NCBI RefSeq assembly: GCF_003946335.1
Contig: NZ_RHNX01000025.1
Span: 1-51,108, forward strand
Length of the DNA: 51,108 nucleotides
From: Levilactobacillus fujinensis
GTDB taxonomy: Bacteria > Bacillota > Bacilli > Lactobacillales > Lactobacillaceae
Direction of reading: 5' to 3'
The position numbers and the translations under genes are program-made. How positions within the stretch are numbered: position 1 is the first letter of the stretch; each line of letters opens with the position of its first letter. The notes under the pieces were generated by a model, which saw only the letters and a program-made list of their open reading frames with translations, did no database searches and was not told the origin of the DNA. Of the stretch, positions 24,905 through 36,584 are shown one piece after another.

Positions 24905-25840
24905 ATGCCAGAAAGCGTCACAGTGGCCGAACTTGTCAAAGCTAACCGGTTAGATGTCTACTCCGGCGAAGATGACTTGGAACGCAAGATTACAACTAGC
25001 GATATTTCACGACCTGGTTTGGAATTAACCGGGTATTTTAACTATTATCCAGCAAAACGGATTCAACTCTTAGGAATCACGGAAACATCCTTTGCTAAGG
25101 GCATGTCCCATGAACAATTGCTCGACGTTATGCGCAAAATGTGTCAGCCAGAAACGCCGGCTTTTGTGGTGTCTACACAACTTGATCCACCAGAGGAATT
25201 GAAGCAGTCCGCGCAGGAGGCTGGTATTCCCATTTTAGGGACGAAGCTGACCACCTCGCGAGTTCTCAGTAATATGACCAATTTTCTCGAAGGTAAATTG
25301 GCTGAACGCCAGTCTGTTCATGGTGTTTTAGTCGATATCTACGGGGTGGGGGTCATGATTACTGGGGACTCTGGTGTGGGTAAAAGTGAAACCGCTCTAG
25401 AATTGGTTAAACGGGGGCACCGGCTGATTGCTGATGACCGCGTGGAAGTTTACCAACAAGACGAACAAACTCTAGTAGGTGCAGCGCCAGCTATTCTGAG
25501 TCACTTGCTAGAAATTCGTGGAATCGGTATTATTGATGTTATGAACTTGTTTGGGGCTGGTGCGGTCCGAAGCGAAACGGACATCGATCTCATTGTTCAC
25601 CTTGAACTTTGGCACGATGATAACCACTTCGATCGTCTCGGTAACGACACAGAGTCTCAACGGTTCTTTGATGTGGTGGTTCCAAAGATTACGATTCCGG
25701 TAAAAACGGGTCGTAACTTGGCAATTATCATTGAAGCCGCTGCCATGAACTTCCGGGCCCGTTCAATGGGATACGATGCGACGAAGGTCTTTGATGATAA
25801 TTTGAACCGATTGATCAAGCAAAACTCGAAAAAGGAATAG
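24905..25840 (+). CDS. hprK: HPr kinase/phosphorylase
   Basis: The 311-residue protein begins MPESVTVAELVKANRL; AAGGAGGA precedes this ATG. Walker A GDSGVGKS is at 154-161, and the HprK signature LLEIRGIGIIDVMNLFGAGAVR follows, then VPKITIPVKTGRNLA. It phosphorylates HPr on Ser46 and reverses the reaction, controlling carbon catabolite repression with CcpA and inducer exclusion. The usual length is 310-320. Its operon continues with lgt and gpsA. Confidence 0.96.
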   Translation: MPESVTVAELVKANRLDVYSGEDDLERKITTSDISRPGLELTGYFNYYPAKRIQLLGITETSFAKGMSHEQLLDVMRKMCQPETPAFVVSTQLDPPEELKQSAQEAGIPILGTKLTTSRVLSNMTNFLEGKLAERQSVHGVLVDIYGVGVMITGDSGVGKSETALELVKRGHRLIADDRVEVYQQDEQTLVGAAPAILSHLLEIRGIGIIDVMNLFGAGAVRSETDIDLIVHLELWHDDNHFDRLGNDTESQRFFDVVVPKITIPVKTGRNLAIIIEAAAMNFRARSMGYDATKVFDDNLNRLIKQNSKKE

Positions 25841-25843
25841 GAG

Positions 25844-26707
25844 ATGGGCGTTATCTTCTCACCAATCATTGCGGCGTTGAATCCCATCGCCTTTCGTTTA
25901 GGACCCATCGCGGTTCACTGGTACGGGATCATTATTGCTTCCGGCGTTGTTTTGGCGGTCACTTTGGCCGTTCGCGAGGGTCGTCTACGGGGAATCGACC
26001 CCGACGACATTTACGACATGATTTTGTGGGCGTTGCCAGCAGCTTTGATTGCGGCACGACTCTATTATGTGGTCTTTCAATGGTCATATTATCAGCACCA
26101 CCCAGGCGAAATTATCGCCATCTGGGACGGGGGGATTGCGATATATGGTTCGTTGATTGGTGCCGGACTGGTCGTCTTCTTCTTTTGTCGGTCAAGGTTT
26201 ATTCCAGTTTGGTTAATGCTCGACGTGGCAGCACCCACGGTAATTCTGGGGCAAGCTATTGGCCGCTGGGGAAACTTTATGAATCAGGAAGCCTTTGGGC
26301 GAATTACCAGTTTGCCCTTTCTACAGGGCCTGCATTTACCACAGTTTGTCCTCAATCAGATGTTCATCGATGGGGCTTACCGTCAGCCGACGTTCCTGTA
26401 TGAATCGACTTGGGATCTGTTGGGTTTCATCGTTCTGATGAGTTTACGACACTACCCAGGCCTCTTTAAACAGGGTGAGGTCTTCTTGAGTTATGTGCTT
26501 TGGTATTCACTGGGACGTTTCTTTATCGAAGGTATGCGGACGGATAGCTTGATGCTATTCGGGATCATCCGCATCTCACAGTTACTTTCGGTCGTCTTGT
26601 TTATCGGGGCGTTGATTATCTGGATCTATCGGCGGCGGGAAAATGTTACACCACCGGATTACCTGGATGGTACCCCGTTTCGTGAACGAACTAATCTTTC
26701 TAAATAA
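25844..26707 (+). CDS. lgt: Prolipoprotein diacylglyceryl transferase
   Basis: The 287-residue protein has seven membrane helices. The Lgt signature [13 protein letters not shown] (about 140-152) is present, together with AIYGSLIGA and HPTFLYE-like [11 protein letters not shown]. It moves diacylglycerol from phosphatidylglycerol to the lipobox cysteine of prelipoproteins. It starts 3 bases after hprK and uses the AAAAAGGA at the hprK end. Confidence 0.95.
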   Translation: MGVIFSPIIAALNPIAFRLGPIAVHWYGIIIASGVVLAVTLAVREGRLRGIDPDDIYDMILWALPAALIAARLYYVVFQWSYYQHHPGEIIAIWDGGIAIYGSLIGAGLVVFFFCRSRFIPVWLMLDVAAPTVILGQAIGRWGNFMNQEAFGRITSLPFLQGLHLPQFVLNQMFIDGAYRQPTFLYESTWDLLGFIVLMSLRHYPGLFKQGEVFLSYVLWYSLGRFFIEGMRTDSLMLFGIIRISQLLSVVLFIGALIIWIYRRRENVTPPDYLDGTPFRERTNLSK

Positions 26708-26722
26708 GGAGAATCCATTACT

Positions 26723-27736
26723 ATGTCAGAGAAAATTGCAGTACTCGGTGCCGGTTCATGGGGATCAATCTTAGCGAATGTCTTGGATGGAAATGGTCAC
26801 GATGTTCGTCTGTGGTCGTACAATCCTAAGCAAGTTGAGGAGCTCAACACGCAGCACACGAATTCGCATTACATTAAGGATTTTACCTTTTCTCCCTCGT
26901 TAGTGGCCTACTCCGATTTAGCGAGTGCGTTGGTTGACGTTGACGCTATTTTGTTCGTCGTGCCAACTAAGGCGGTTCGTGCCGTTGCCGGACAAGTCAG
27001 TGAGATTTTGCAAAAGACGGGCTTACAGCCCCAACTGATTCATGCTAGCAAAGGGATCGAACAAAAAACTTACAAACGGATCTCACAGATTTTAGCGGAA
27101 GAGATTCCAGCAACTAATCGGAAATCCGTGACTGTCTTGTCTGGCCCAAGCCATGCAGAGGACGTTGCCCGTAAGGATATTACGTTGATCACGGCGGCTA
27201 GTGAAAGTCCAGATGCTGCCAAGTACACGCAAAAGTTGTTCATGACATCTTACTTCCGGGTTTACACCAACTCGGACGTCATCGGGGTCGAAATTGGCGC
27301 CGCACTGAAGAATATTATTGCTTTAGGTGCCGGTGCGTTACATGGTTTAGGCTATGGCGATAATGCCAAGGCCGCCCTGATGACACGAGGCCTAGCTGAA
27401 ATTTCTCGGCTAGGAACCTCGTTTGGTGCCGACCCAATGACTTTTATTGGGTTGTCTGGGGTTGGGGACGTCATTGTGACGGCAACCAGCTCCAACTCAC
27501 GTAATTGGCGGGCTGGTGACGAATTAGGCCGGGGGGAGGCCTTGGATGACGTTATCAACCACATGGGAATGGTAATCGAAGGTTTGGCCACGACTAAGGC
27601 CGCTTACGAATTGTCCCAGGAACGGGGCGTTTCCATGCCAATTACGGAAGCCATTTACCAAGTGATTTATAAGGGTAAGGACATTCGTCAAGCAATCTCT
27701 GACCTCATGCAACGTGAAGGTCGGTCTGAATTCTAA
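26723..27736 (+). CDS. gpsA: Glycerol-3-phosphate dehydrogenase [NAD(P)+]
   Basis: The 337-residue protein opens with the Rossmann motif [15 protein letters not shown] (GxGxxG). [13 protein letters not shown] and [15 protein letters not shown] include the catalytic lysine region, and the C-terminal domain continues with [10 protein letters not shown]. It reduces dihydroxyacetone phosphate to sn-glycerol-3-phosphate for phospholipid synthesis. It lies downstream of lgt, so two membrane-lipid genes sit together. Confidence 0.96.
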   Translation: MSEKIAVLGAGSWGSILANVLDGNGHDVRLWSYNPKQVEELNTQHTNSHYIKDFTFSPSLVAYSDLASALVDVDAILFVVPTKAVRAVAGQVSEILQKTGLQPQLIHASKGIEQKTYKRISQILAEEIPATNRKSVTVLSGPSHAEDVARKDITLITAASESPDAAKYTQKLFMTSYFRVYTNSDVIGVEIGAALKNIIALGAGALHGLGYGDNAKAALMTRGLAEISRLGTSFGADPMTFIGLSGVGDVIVTATSSNSRNWRAGDELGRGEALDDVINHMGMVIEGLATTKAAYELSQERGVSMPITEAIYQVIYKGKDIRQAISDLMQREGRSEF

Positions 27737-27771
27737 AAAGTTCTGGGGATACGGGAAAGGATATTTTTATT

Positions 27772-28683
27772 ATGAGAAAAGTCAGAAAAGCAGTCATTCC
27801 AGCCGCGGGTCTGGGTACCCGATTTTTACCAGCCACTAAGGCGTTAGCTAAGGAAATGTTACCGATTGTGGACAAGCCAACGATTCAATTTATCGTTGAA
27901 GAAGCCCGCAGATCCGGTATTGAAGACATTGTCATTGTTGATGGGAAGTCTAAGCGATCCATTGAAGACCACTTCGACTCTAACCCTGAACTGGAAGCTA
28001 ACTTAGCGGCTAAGCACAAGGACGAAATGCTCCGTCAGGTTCAAGAGACGACAGGGATGAACTTGTACTTTATTCGGCAACCTTATCCACGTGGCTTGGG
28101 TGATGCCGTTTTGACGGCCAAGGCATTTATTGGTGATGAACCTTTCGTGGTGATGTTGGGTGACGACATGACCGATAGTAAGGTGCCCTTGACCAAGCAA
28201 TTGATCGACCGGTACAACGAAACGGGGGCGTCAACGTTAGCCGTTATGCGGGTGCCACACAAGGATACTGCTAAGTATGGTGTGATTAATCCCTCTGAAG
28301 AGACGGCACCAGGTCTGTACAACGTCACGAACTTCGTTGAAAAGCCACAACCTGATGAAGCACCTAGTGACCTGGCCATTATTGGTCGGTACTTATTTAC
28401 CCCAGAAATCTTTGAAGCTTTGGAAAATACACCAATTGGATTGGGCAATGAGCTTCAACTGACCGATGCCATTGACAACTTAAACAAGACACAACGAGTC
28501 TTTGCCCACGAGTATACAGGGAAGCGGTTTGATGTTGGAAATAAGTTTGGTTGGCTCAAGACAAACATTGAATATGGATTGAACCATCCAGAAACAAAGG
28601 ACCAACTGCGCGCTTATATTAAGGAACTGAACACGCGTTTAACTAAAGACGAAGAGAAAGCGAAGTCAGTCAAGTCAAAGTAG
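27772..28683 (+). CDS. galU: UTP-glucose-1-phosphate uridylyltransferase
   Basis: The 303-residue protein has the nucleotidyltransferase start [25 protein letters not shown], then VMLGDDMTD for metal binding and FVEKP, all typical of GalU. It makes UDP-glucose for glycolipid, teichoic acid and exopolysaccharide synthesis. AAAGGATA precedes the ATG. It probably shares the hprK transcript. Confidence 0.96.
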   Translation: MRKVRKAVIPAAGLGTRFLPATKALAKEMLPIVDKPTIQFIVEEARRSGIEDIVIVDGKSKRSIEDHFDSNPELEANLAAKHKDEMLRQVQETTGMNLYFIRQPYPRGLGDAVLTAKAFIGDEPFVVMLGDDMTDSKVPLTKQLIDRYNETGASTLAVMRVPHKDTAKYGVINPSEETAPGLYNVTNFVEKPQPDEAPSDLAIIGRYLFTPEIFEALENTPIGLGNELQLTDAIDNLNKTQRVFAHEYTGKRFDVGNKFGWLKTNIEYGLNHPETKDQLRAYIKELNTRLTKDEEKAKSVKSK

Positions 28684-28712
28684 GTGACAAACTTACTTTT
28701 TAATAGTAGAGT
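28684..28712 (+). promoter_or_regulatory. Candidate promoter of trxB
   Basis: GTGACA (28684-28689) and TAGAGT (28707-28712) are 17 bp apart, right after galU and 36 bp before trxB. Confidence 0.35.
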
Positions 28713-28748
28713 AGCACCATGGCTTAAGAGCAGAAGGGAGCGTTAACG

Positions 28749-29690
28749 TTGAAAAACTATGATGTCATTGTGATTGGTGCGGGTCCCGGCGGTATGACCG
28801 GGGCACTGTACGCCTCACGGGCCAACTTATCTGTCTTGATGTTGGACCGTGGAATCTATGGCGGTCAAATGAACAACACAGCAGCAATCGAAAACTATCC
28901 GGGGTTCAAGTCGGTCTTAGGACCAGACTTGGCAAAGGATATGTACGATGGCTCGACGCAATTTGGCGCCGAATTTGCTTATGGTAGTGTAGAATCTATC
29001 GAAGATCAGGGCGATCATAAAGTCGTGAAGACCGACGATGGTGACTATTCTGCGAAGGCAGTCATCGTGGCCACGGGTTCCGAATATAAGAAGCTGGGGG
29101 TTCCCGGTGAAGATCAATTTGGTGGCCGAGGTGTCTCTTACTGCGCAGTCTGCGATGGTGCGTTCTTTAAGAATCGCGAAGTTGCCGTCATTGGTGGTGG
29201 CGATTCCGCTGTTGAAGAGAGTATCTACCTGGCTGGTCTAGCATCCAAAGTAACTGTTTTTGTTCGTCGTGATAAGCTACGGGCACAAAAGGTTATCCAG
29301 GATCGGGCTTTTGCCAATGAGAAGATCGAATTTGTTTGGAACACGAGTGTTACTGAAGTGTTGGGTGACGACATGAAGGTAACCGGCGTGGCAACTAAGA
29401 ACAACCAGACCGGCGAAACTGGTGAAAAAGCTGTTAGTGGGGTCTTCATTTACGTGGGGAACTTACCAATGACTGCCGCCTTCAAGGGCCTGGGCATCAC
29501 AAACGATGCCGGTTGGATCACAACGAATGAGTTGATGCAGACAGCTGTTCCTGGTATCTTTGCTATTGGCGATGTGCGTGAAAAGACGCTCCGACAGATC
29601 ACAACGGCTGTTGGTGACGGCGGGATTGCTGGCCAAGAAGCTTTCAGTTACCTGGAAACTTTAAAGTCACAAGCAGCTGCAACAAAATAA
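28749..29690 (+). CDS. trxB: Thioredoxin reductase
   Basis: The 313-residue flavoprotein begins at TTG (AGAAGGGAG upstream). The FAD site VIGAGPGGMTGALYASR is at 8-24, the redox-active pair Cys132/Cys135 in YCAVCDGAFF, the NADPH site VIGGGDSAVEES (about 147-158), and the second FAD motif GIFAIGDVREKTLRQITTA near the end. It reduces thioredoxin with NADPH. It is followed by a terminator. Confidence 0.96.
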   Translation: MKNYDVIVIGAGPGGMTGALYASRANLSVLMLDRGIYGGQMNNTAAIENYPGFKSVLGPDLAKDMYDGSTQFGAEFAYGSVESIEDQGDHKVVKTDDGDYSAKAVIVATGSEYKKLGVPGEDQFGGRGVSYCAVCDGAFFKNREVAVIGGGDSAVEESIYLAGLASKVTVFVRRDKLRAQKVIQDRAFANEKIEFVWNTSVTEVLGDDMKVTGVATKNNQTGETGEKAVSGVFIYVGNLPMTAAFKGLGITNDAGWITTNELMQTAVPGIFAIGDVREKTLRQITTAVGDGGIAGQEAFSYLETLKSQAAATK

Positions 29691-29701
29691 ATGTTAAACT
29701 T

Positions 29702-29738
29702 AGCGGAGACAACCATTCAGGGATGTTTCCGCTTTTTT
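29702..29738 (+). terminator. Terminator of trxB
   Basis: AGCGGAGACA pairs with TGTTTCCGCT (one G-T pair), followed by six Ts. Confidence 0.88.
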
Positions 29739-29977
29739 GTTACGCGAAAAGGGACTACAATGTTTGGTATTAAAATGAATTTTGGCGAAGTCGATTTTTG
29801 TTTTAAGTACGAATTCTGCCGGTTGAAGAATAATTGAGACGTGTTACTTGATTAGGGAGAATGGTGACAATTAAATTGTTGGAGGTTGGCCGCACGGCGG
29901 TTGGCTCCGTGGTGATACGCATCAAGAAATCTACAATCGAAAGGGAATTCAAAAAAATCAAGGGAGTTGGCAGCAGT

Positions 29978-30625
29978 ATGGGGATGAATCAGTTTTTACA
30001 AAGTTTGAGTGACCTGGAAACAATCAATCGAGCACCGGGTTACTTTAAGTTTGAGCAGCATTCTGTGGCGGCGCATTCATTTAAGGTCGCTGAAGTTGCC
30101 CAGTTTCTAGGCGACGTTGAGGAACAAGCCGGTCATGCCGTTAACTGGCGGTTGGTCTACGAAAAGGCGTTGAACCACGACTATACGGAGCGGTTTATCG
30201 GTGATATCAAGACGCCAGTTAAGTACGCCACGCCGCAACTACGTCATATGTTGGCCGACGTCGAAACGTCGTTGACTGCGAACTTCATTGAAAATGAAAT
30301 TCCTAAGCAATTTCAAGCGGCATATACGCGGCGATTAGGTGAGGGCAAGGATGATACCCTGGAAGGTCAAATTCTTTCCGTGGCTGACAAGGTCGACTTA
30401 CTCTATGAGTCATTTGGTGAAATCCAAAAGGGCAATCCGGAACCCGTTTACACAGAAATTTACCGGGAAAGCTTGAGCACGATTTTAACGTTTAAGCGGT
30501 TGGATTGCGTGAAGTACTTCTTAGCCGAAGTGCTACCAGAAATGTTGGCAGCAGACTTCAGCGATCGACAAAAATTGGCACAGTTGACGGATGAACTTTT
30601 ACAGCAACAGGAGGAGCAGGCATGA
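29978..30625 (+). CDS. HD-domain phosphohydrolase (YfbR-like)
   Basis: From the ATG at 29978 the protein has 215 residues and starts MGMNQFLQSLSDLETINRAP. The open frame reaches back to 29861, but AAGGGAG lies 11 bases before 29978 and the extension is not YfbR-like. His33, His67, Asp68 and Glu71 (EQHSVAAHS and NHDYTERFIGDIKTP) match the metal-binding residues of YfbR-type 5'-nucleotidases; SVADKVDLLYESFGE supplies the last Asp. It probably dephosphorylates nucleoside monophosphates. It overlaps the next gene by 4 bp. Confidence 0.8.
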   Translation: MGMNQFLQSLSDLETINRAPGYFKFEQHSVAAHSFKVAEVAQFLGDVEEQAGHAVNWRLVYEKALNHDYTERFIGDIKTPVKYATPQLRHMLADVETSLTANFIENEIPKQFQAAYTRRLGEGKDDTLEGQILSVADKVDLLYESFGEIQKGNPEPVYTEIYRESLSTILTFKRLDCVKYFLAEVLPEMLAADFSDRQKLAQLTDELLQQQEEQA

Positions 30626-31149
30626 AGCTAGCCGAAGTGTGGAACCAGAACCTATCAGGAGCAACGGTTCGACCGTTGACTCACGCGGATGACGACCTGA
30701 TTTATCATTTTCAGGCGGCCCATCCGGATTATTTTGACCATTTTCAAGATCATCCCGTGACCCGCCAAGAGGCCATTCAAGACGTGACGGATATCCCTTT
30801 GAATGCACAGGTAGACCAGAAGGCTTACTTAGGCGTTTTTGAGGACGATGAACTCGTCGTCTTGGTCGACTTGATTATTGACTACCCACTGCCTAGTCTG
30901 GTTTGGTTGGGCATGTGGCTACCGGCTAAGCAGCTGAGTACGGCCAAGTCAGCCGATTATTACTGGAGCCTAGTCAAGACGTTACGGGCAGCGGATGCCG
31001 TTCAATTACAGCTCAGTGTCTTCATGGGTGATCGTCAAATGAAACGGTTCTGGGACGACCTTGGGTTGACGGCCGTTCAAACGACCTCGGTTGTTCGGGG
31101 CGAACGGGTTGCCAACGTGACCATTTACCAAGACAAGTTTGATCGATAG
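30622..31149 (+). CDS. GNAT-like N-acetyltransferase
   Basis: The 175-residue protein shows a diverged GNAT fold: VRPLTHADDDLIYHFQ at the start, VWLGMWLPAKQ in the place of strand beta-4, and RFWDDLGLTAV at the end. A clear acetyl-CoA loop (Q/RxxGxG/A) is missing, so activity is uncertain. It is translationally coupled to the HD-domain gene. Confidence 0.6.
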   Translation: MKLAEVWNQNLSGATVRPLTHADDDLIYHFQAAHPDYFDHFQDHPVTRQEAIQDVTDIPLNAQVDQKAYLGVFEDDELVVLVDLIIDYPLPSLVWLGMWLPAKQLSTAKSADYYWSLVKTLRAADAVQLQLSVFMGDRQMKRFWDDLGLTAVQTTSVVRGERVANVTIYQDKFDR

Positions 31150-31198
31150 GACGCCAAACTAGCGAAAGTATGTTCGGTATGGTAGAATAATTTAGCGT

Positions 31199-31227
31199 GA
31201 TGGGAAACGATCCGTTTCCCATCTTTT
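31199..31227 (+). terminator. Terminator after the GNAT-like gene
   Basis: A perfect 11-bp stem GATGGGAAACG/CGTTTCCCATC with an ATC loop is followed by TTTT. Confidence 0.9.
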
Positions 31228-31255
31228 CTGCTGAAATTAAAAGTTAATTTACCGG

Positions 31256-31404
31256 ACGAAGGTTGAAAGTTCTAAAACACTCAGTATGACTGTCGTAACA
31301 GCTAGACTGAGACTAAAATTAAGCAACATTGGCTAGTCATCGCCTTACCGACCGGCAAATATGGGCTCAGGCGTTAGCCACAGCAAGTGGAATCCCTGGC
31401 CGCC
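31256..31404 (+). repeat. Dispersed intergenic repeat, copy B (longest)
   Basis: This is the most complete copy of the repeat: GAAGGTTGAAAGTTCTAAAAC start, CTAAAATTAAGCAAC, ATCGCCTTACCG, CCGGCAAATATGGGCTCAGG, and CCACAGCAAGTGGAAT end. Parts of it recur at 18397-18505, 41267-41330 (inverted), 23770-23789 and 44653-44680. It fills most of the 390-bp gap 31150-31539; otherwise that gap holds the GNAT terminator and a weak -10 (TAAAAT, 31497-31502) for uvrB. Confidence 0.6.
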
Positions 31405-31539
31405 AAAGTGCGACTGCTTCAACTCATTTAGTGGCGAAACTCTTACTGTCGCAGTAACATGAACATTTGAATTTTCAACCTGCAGACAATAAACGGTAAA
31501 ATAAATAGTAATTAAAACGGGTAAGGAGGTTATCCATTT

Positions 31540-33546
31540 ATGATTGATCGGCAAACAGACCGTAAATTTGACCTTGTGTCGGATTATCAGCCAACGGGGG
31601 ACCAACCGAACGCCATTGCACAGCTGACAAAGGGGCTAAACGATGGTGAGAAGGCACAGATTTTGTTAGGAGCAACTGGGACTGGGAAGACGTTTACCAT
31701 TTCTAACGTCATTAAGAACGTCAATAAGCCCACATTGGTGCTTTCCCATAATAAGACTTTGGCTGGGCAGCTTTATGGGGAGTTTAAACAATTCTTTCCG
31801 AATAACGCGGTGGAATATTTTGTGAGTTACTATGATTATTACCAACCGGAAGCGTACGTGCCATCGAGTGATACTTATATTGAAAAGGACTCGTCAATCA
31901 ACGATGAGATCGATAAGCTGCGGCACTCGGCAACGAGTTCATTGTTAGAAAGAAACGATGTCATTGTGGTCGCCTCTGTTTCCTCCATTTTTGGTTTAGG
32001 GGATCCAACTGAATATAAGAATCACGTGGTCTCCCTCCGTGTCGGTCAAGAACTCGAACGTGACGCACTGTTACGTAAATTGGTCAACATTCAATTTGAA
32101 CGCAATGATTATGACTTTCAGCGGGGCCGGTTCCGAGTCCACGGTGACGTTGTCGAAATTTTCCCAGCCTCACGGGACGACCGGGCGTTACGGGTCGAGT
32201 TTTTTGGTGACGAAATCGATCGAATTCGTGAAGTAGATTCCTTGACTGGTGAAATTGTTGGCGATCGCGAACACGTGGCTATCTTTCCGGCGACCCACTT
32301 TATGACCAATGACGATGTTATGGCGAAGGCCACGACTGGCATCGAGGGTGAGCTGAAGGACCGGGTTGCTGAATTAGAAGGCGGGGGGAAGTTACTGGAA
32401 GCCCAACGTCTCAAGCAACGGACCACCTATGACTTGGAAATGATGCGTGAAATGGGTTACACCAGCGGTATTGAAAACTACTCGCGGTGGATGGACGGCC
32501 GTAAAGCCGGTGAACCGCCTTACACGTTGCTAGACTTCTTCCCGAAGGATTTTTTAATGGTCGTCGATGAATCTCACGTGACCATGCCCCAAGTTCGGGG
32601 GATGTACAATGGCGACCGTGCCCGCAAGCAACAGTTGGTCGACTATGGTTTCCGGTTGCCCAGTGCACTGGATAACCGTCCATTGAAACTCAATGAGGTC
32701 GAGCAGCATATTAATCAAGTTATTTACATGTCTGCGACGCCTGGTCCATACGAGTCTGAACAGACAGATCACGTCGTTCAACAGATTATTCGGCCAACTG
32801 GGTTGTTGGATCCCACGATTGAGGTTCGACCAATTATGGGACAAATGGATGACTTAGTTGGTGAAATCAACGCCCGGGTCGATAAGAATGAGCGCACATT
32901 TGTGACAACGTTGACCAAAAAGATGGCGGAGGACTTAACGGACTATCTGAAAGACCTCGGCATTAAAGTGGCTTATCTACACTCAGATATCAAGACGCTT
33001 GAACGGACCGAGATCATGCGAGACTTACGGTTAGGGAAGTATGATGTCTTGGTCGGCATCAATCTGTTGCGTGAAGGAATCGATATTCCAGAAGTTTCCT
33101 TAGTGGCCATTTTGGATGCCGATAAGGAAGGCTTCCTGCGTAACGAGCGCTCTCTGATTCAAACTATTGGTCGGGCAGCACGGAATTCTCATGGGTCGGT
33201 TATCATGTATGCCGATTCTGTGACGGCCTCCATGCAAGCCGCCATTGATGAGACGGCACGGCGGCGTCAGGTACAGATCGACTACAACAAGAAGCATGGA
33301 ATTACCCCAACAACGATTATTAAACCAATTCGTGATTTGATTGCCGTTACGAAGAAAAACGATAATAGTGACGAAAAAGATGATTTCGTTGCGAGTGATT
33401 TTGAAGATATGACTAAGGCAGACCAAGAGAAATTAATTTCCCGATTGGAAGACGAAATGCGCGCAGCAGCTAAGAAGCTTGACTTCGAACAAGCGGCGTC
33501 CTTACGGGATACGATCATGGATATGAAGACTGAAATCGGGGACTAG
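31540..33546 (+). CDS. uvrB: Excinuclease ABC subunit B
   Basis: The 668-residue helicase-like protein has Walker A GATGTGKT, the beta-hairpin region [20 protein letters not shown], the DESH variant DEAD box ([11 protein letters not shown]), [17 protein letters not shown] and QTIGRAARN motif VI. The C-terminal UVR domain ([20 protein letters not shown]) binds UvrC. It verifies DNA damage delivered by UvrA. AAGGAGG precedes the ATG. It forms an operon with uvrA (20-base gap). Confidence 0.97.
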   Translation: MIDRQTDRKFDLVSDYQPTGDQPNAIAQLTKGLNDGEKAQILLGATGTGKTFTISNVIKNVNKPTLVLSHNKTLAGQLYGEFKQFFPNNAVEYFVSYYDYYQPEAYVPSSDTYIEKDSSINDEIDKLRHSATSSLLERNDVIVVASVSSIFGLGDPTEYKNHVVSLRVGQELERDALLRKLVNIQFERNDYDFQRGRFRVHGDVVEIFPASRDDRALRVEFFGDEIDRIREVDSLTGEIVGDREHVAIFPATHFMTNDDVMAKATTGIEGELKDRVAELEGGGKLLEAQRLKQRTTYDLEMMREMGYTSGIENYSRWMDGRKAGEPPYTLLDFFPKDFLMVVDESHVTMPQVRGMYNGDRARKQQLVDYGFRLPSALDNRPLKLNEVEQHINQVIYMSATPGPYESEQTDHVVQQIIRPTGLLDPTIEVRPIMGQMDDLVGEINARVDKNERTFVTTLTKKMAEDLTDYLKDLGIKVAYLHSDIKTLERTEIMRDLRLGKYDVLVGINLLREGIDIPEVSLVAILDADKEGFLRNERSLIQTIGRAARNSHGSVIMYADSVTASMQAAIDETARRRQVQIDYNKKHGITPTTIIKPIRDLIAVTKKNDNSDEKDDFVASDFEDMTKADQEKLISRLEDEMRAAAKKLDFEQAASLRDTIMDMKTEIGD

Positions 33547-33566
33547 GTTAGTTAGGAGAATGCCAA

Positions 33567-36425
33567 TTGGTAAACGATAAGATTGTGATTCACGGGGCGC
33601 GGGCCCACAATTTAAAAGATATCGACGTGACGATTCCCAAAAATAAACTGGTGGTCATTAGTGGCCTATCCGGTTCTGGGAAGAGCTCGCTAGCCTTCGA
33701 CACGCTTTATGCAGAAGGGCAACGACGTTACGTGGAAAGCCTGTCGTCCTATGCACGACAATTTTTGGGGCAAATGGATAAGCCGGATGTTGATTCCATC
33801 GACGGCCTAAGTCCTGCTATCTCCATTGACCAGAAAACGACCTCGAAGAACCCCCGTTCCACGGTAGGAACCGTAACGGAGATTAACGACTACTTGCGTC
33901 TGTTGTGGGCGCGGGTGGGGACGCCTATCTGTCCTAATGACGGGACCGAAATCACTAGTCAGAGTGTTGAACAGATGGTCGACCAGGTGCTGGCTCTGCC
34001 AGAACGGACAAAGTTACAGGTCCTATCACCCATTGTCCGGGCCAAAAAGGGACAGCATAAGAAGATCTTTGAAAAAATTCAGCGCGAAGGATTCGTGCGG
34101 GTCCGGGTTGATGGTGAAATCTTAGATATCGACAGTGTTCCCGAATTGAACAAAAATCAGAGCCATGATATTGCTATCGTCATTGACCGGGTGGTTGTGA
34201 AAAAGGGCATTCGTTCTCGGCTCTTTGATTCCTTTGAAGCAGCTTTACGCCTAAGTGGCGGCTACGCCATTGCTGATCTGATTGACGGCGAGCCAATGAT
34301 TTTCTCTGAGCATTATGCTTGCCCCGTCTGTGGTTTTACTGTGGGTGAACTGGAACCCCGGCTTTTCTCCTTTAACGCCCCATTTGGCGCTTGCCCAGAC
34401 TGTGATGGCTTAGGGGTCAAGCTGGAAGTCGATATGGATCTAGTCGTCCCTGACCCAACGAAAACATTGCGCGAAGGCGCCTTAGAGCCCTGGAATCCAA
34501 TCAGTTCACAATATTACCCAGCCTTGCTAGAACAAGCCTGTGCGGCCTTTGATATTGATATGGATACACCGTTTAAAGAGCTATCCAAAAGCGACCAGGC
34601 AGTGGTGCTATACGGTTCGCAGGGTAAGGAGTTTCATTTCCACTATGAAAATGATTTTGGTGGCGTGCGGGATGTCGACGTGGCCTTTGAAGGGGTCATT
34701 CCAAACGTTGACCGGCGTTACCATGAAACCAACAGTGACTTTACCCGCGACGTGATGCGGAAGTACATGACCGAACTGACTTGTCAGACGTGCCATGGGT
34801 TCCGCTTGAACCGCCAAGCGTTAAGTGTGAAGATCAATCATCAACACATTGGTGAGGTTTCCAACTTGCCCGTTGATAAGGAACTGGGTTTCTTCAAAGA
34901 CTTAAGTTTTGGCGAACAGGATCAAGTCATTGCGCAACCAATCCTAAAGGAAATCGGCGACCGGTTAACCTTCTTACGAAACGTTGGGCTAGATTACCTG
35001 ACGCTGAGCCGTTCGGCACGGACTCTATCCGGTGGGGAAGCACAACGGATTCGGTTGGCGACGCAGATTGGGTCTAACCTGTCTGGGGTGCTCTACATCT
35101 TAGATGAACCTTCAATTGGGCTCCATCAACGGGACAACGACCGGTTGATCGCGTCTCTGAAGCAGATGCGTGATTTGGGCAATACCTTAATCGTTGTGGA
35201 ACACGATGAGGACACCATGCGGGCTGCAGACTACATTGTAGATATTGGCCCGGGGGCCGGTGAAAATGGGGGCCGCGTGATGGCTGCCGGAACGCCTAAA
35301 CAGGTTATGCGCTCACGGAAATCACTGACGGGGCAATACTTGTCTGGAAAAAAGTACATTCCAGTACCATTGGAACGGCGACAAGGGAACGGTAAGGAAA
35401 TTCGGGTGACCGGTGCGGCCGAAAACAACTTGAAGGACATTACGGTCGATTTCCCGCTAGGTGAATTTGTCGTGGTCACTGGGGTCTCAGGTTCTGGAAA
35501 GTCGACCCTGGTCAATACGATTTTGAAGCGGGCATTGGCACAAAAACTGAATCACAACTCGGAAAAACCCGGGAAATATAAGAGCATCGCTGGTGTAAAA
35601 AATATTGAGCGCCTAGTTGATATTGACCAGAGTCCAATTGGTCGGACGCCACGGAGCAATCCGGCAACGTATACCGGGGTCTTTGATGATGTCCGAACGT
35701 TATTTGCACAAACCAATGATGCCAAGCTACGCGGGTATCAAAAGGGCCGCTTTAGTTTCAATACCAAGGGTGGTCGTTGTGAGGCTTGCCACGGGGATGG
35801 TATCTTAAAGATCGAAATGAACTTTTTACCCGATGTTTACGTACCCTGTGAGGTTTGTCATGGGACCCGGTACAACTCCGAAACGCTTGAAGTAGAATAT
35901 AAGGGAAAAAACATTGCTGACGTGCTGGACATGACTGTGAGTGAAGCCTTGAAGTTCTTCGAGGCCATTCCTAAGATCACGCGAAAGCTCCAAACGATTC
36001 AAGATGTCGGTTTGGGTTACGTGAAGTTGGGGCAACCCGCTACGACATTGTCTGGTGGGGAAGCACAACGGATGAAGTTGGCTTCTGAACTACACAAGCA
36101 GCAGAACGGTAAGAACTTCTACATCCTTGACGAACCAACCACGGGGCTTCACGCGGACGACATCAAGCGACTACTGGTCGTTTTGCACCGACTGGTCGAT
36201 AAGGGGAATACGGTCTTGGTTATCGAACACAATTTGGACGTCATCAAGACGGCGGACCATTTAATTGACCTCGGGCCAGAAGGTGGGGAAGCCGGCGGAA
36301 ACGTTGTGGCGACCGGAACGCCGGAAGAACTGGCCGAAGTGAAGGGGAGTTATACCGGGAAGTACCTAAAACCGGTCTTAGAACGCGATCGTGCGCGCAC
36401 GGAAGCGGACCAAAAGAGTAACTGA
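33567..36425 (+). CDS. uvrA: Excinuclease ABC subunit A
   Basis: The 952-residue protein has two ABC ATPase modules: Walker [10 protein letters not shown] near 31-39 and GVSGSGKST near 641-649, and two LSGGEAQR signatures. Zinc finger cysteines appear as CPVCGF/CPDC in the first half and [14 protein letters not shown] in the second. UvrA2 scans DNA for lesions and loads UvrB. Translation begins at TTG with TTAGGAG upstream; an ATG seven bases earlier is out of frame and closes after six codons. Confidence 0.97.
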   Translation: MVNDKIVIHGARAHNLKDIDVTIPKNKLVVISGLSGSGKSSLAFDTLYAEGQRRYVESLSSYARQFLGQMDKPDVDSIDGLSPAISIDQKTTSKNPRSTVGTVTEINDYLRLLWARVGTPICPNDGTEITSQSVEQMVDQVLALPERTKLQVLSPIVRAKKGQHKKIFEKIQREGFVRVRVDGEILDIDSVPELNKNQSHDIAIVIDRVVVKKGIRSRLFDSFEAALRLSGGYAIADLIDGEPMIFSEHYACPVCGFTVGELEPRLFSFNAPFGACPDCDGLGVKLEVDMDLVVPDPTKTLREGALEPWNPISSQYYPALLEQACAAFDIDMDTPFKELSKSDQAVVLYGSQGKEFHFHYENDFGGVRDVDVAFEGVIPNVDRRYHETNSDFTRDVMRKYMTELTCQTCHGFRLNRQALSVKINHQHIGEVSNLPVDKELGFFKDLSFGEQDQVIAQPILKEIGDRLTFLRNVGLDYLTLSRSARTLSGGEAQRIRLATQIGSNLSGVLYILDEPSIGLHQRDNDRLIASLKQMRDLGNTLIVVEHDEDTMRAADYIVDIGPGAGENGGRVMAAGTPKQVMRSRKSLTGQYLSGKKYIPVPLERRQGNGKEIRVTGAAENNLKDITVDFPLGEFVVVTGVSGSGKSTLVNTILKRALAQKLNHNSEKPGKYKSIAGVKNIERLVDIDQSPIGRTPRSNPATYTGVFDDVRTLFAQTNDAKLRGYQKGRFSFNTKGGRCEACHGDGILKIEMNFLPDVYVPCEVCHGTRYNSETLEVEYKGKNIADVLDMTVSEALKFFEAIPKITRKLQTIQDVGLGYVKLGQPATTLSGGEAQRMKLASELHKQQNGKNFYILDEPTTGLHADDIKRLLVVLHRLVDKGNTVLVIEHNLDVIKTADHLIDLGPEGGEAGGNVVATGTPEELAEVKGSYTGKYLKPVLERDRARTEADQKSN

Positions 36426-36451
36426 CGGGTAGTCATAAAAACGTCATAATT

Positions 36452-36491
36452 GGGGCATCAGACTGCTATCATGCGGTTTGAGGCCCTTTTT
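36452..36491 (+). terminator. Terminator of uvrBA
   Basis: GGGGCATCAGACTGC pairs with GCGGTTTGAGGCCC, with one bulge and one mismatch, followed by five Ts. Confidence 0.8.
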
Positions 36492-36584
36492 GTTTGAAGT
36501 TAACTTGTGAGAAATGGTGAAAACCAGTACAATAGTTGAAAAGCCGGTCGGCACTTGGCCGGGGTTGTGAGGAGATGTAAGTTT

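Noticed and set aside
31460-31480. Possible LexA (SOS) box upstream of uvrB
   Set aside because: Only one GAAC half-site is present; the expected GAACnnnnGTTC dyad is not there.
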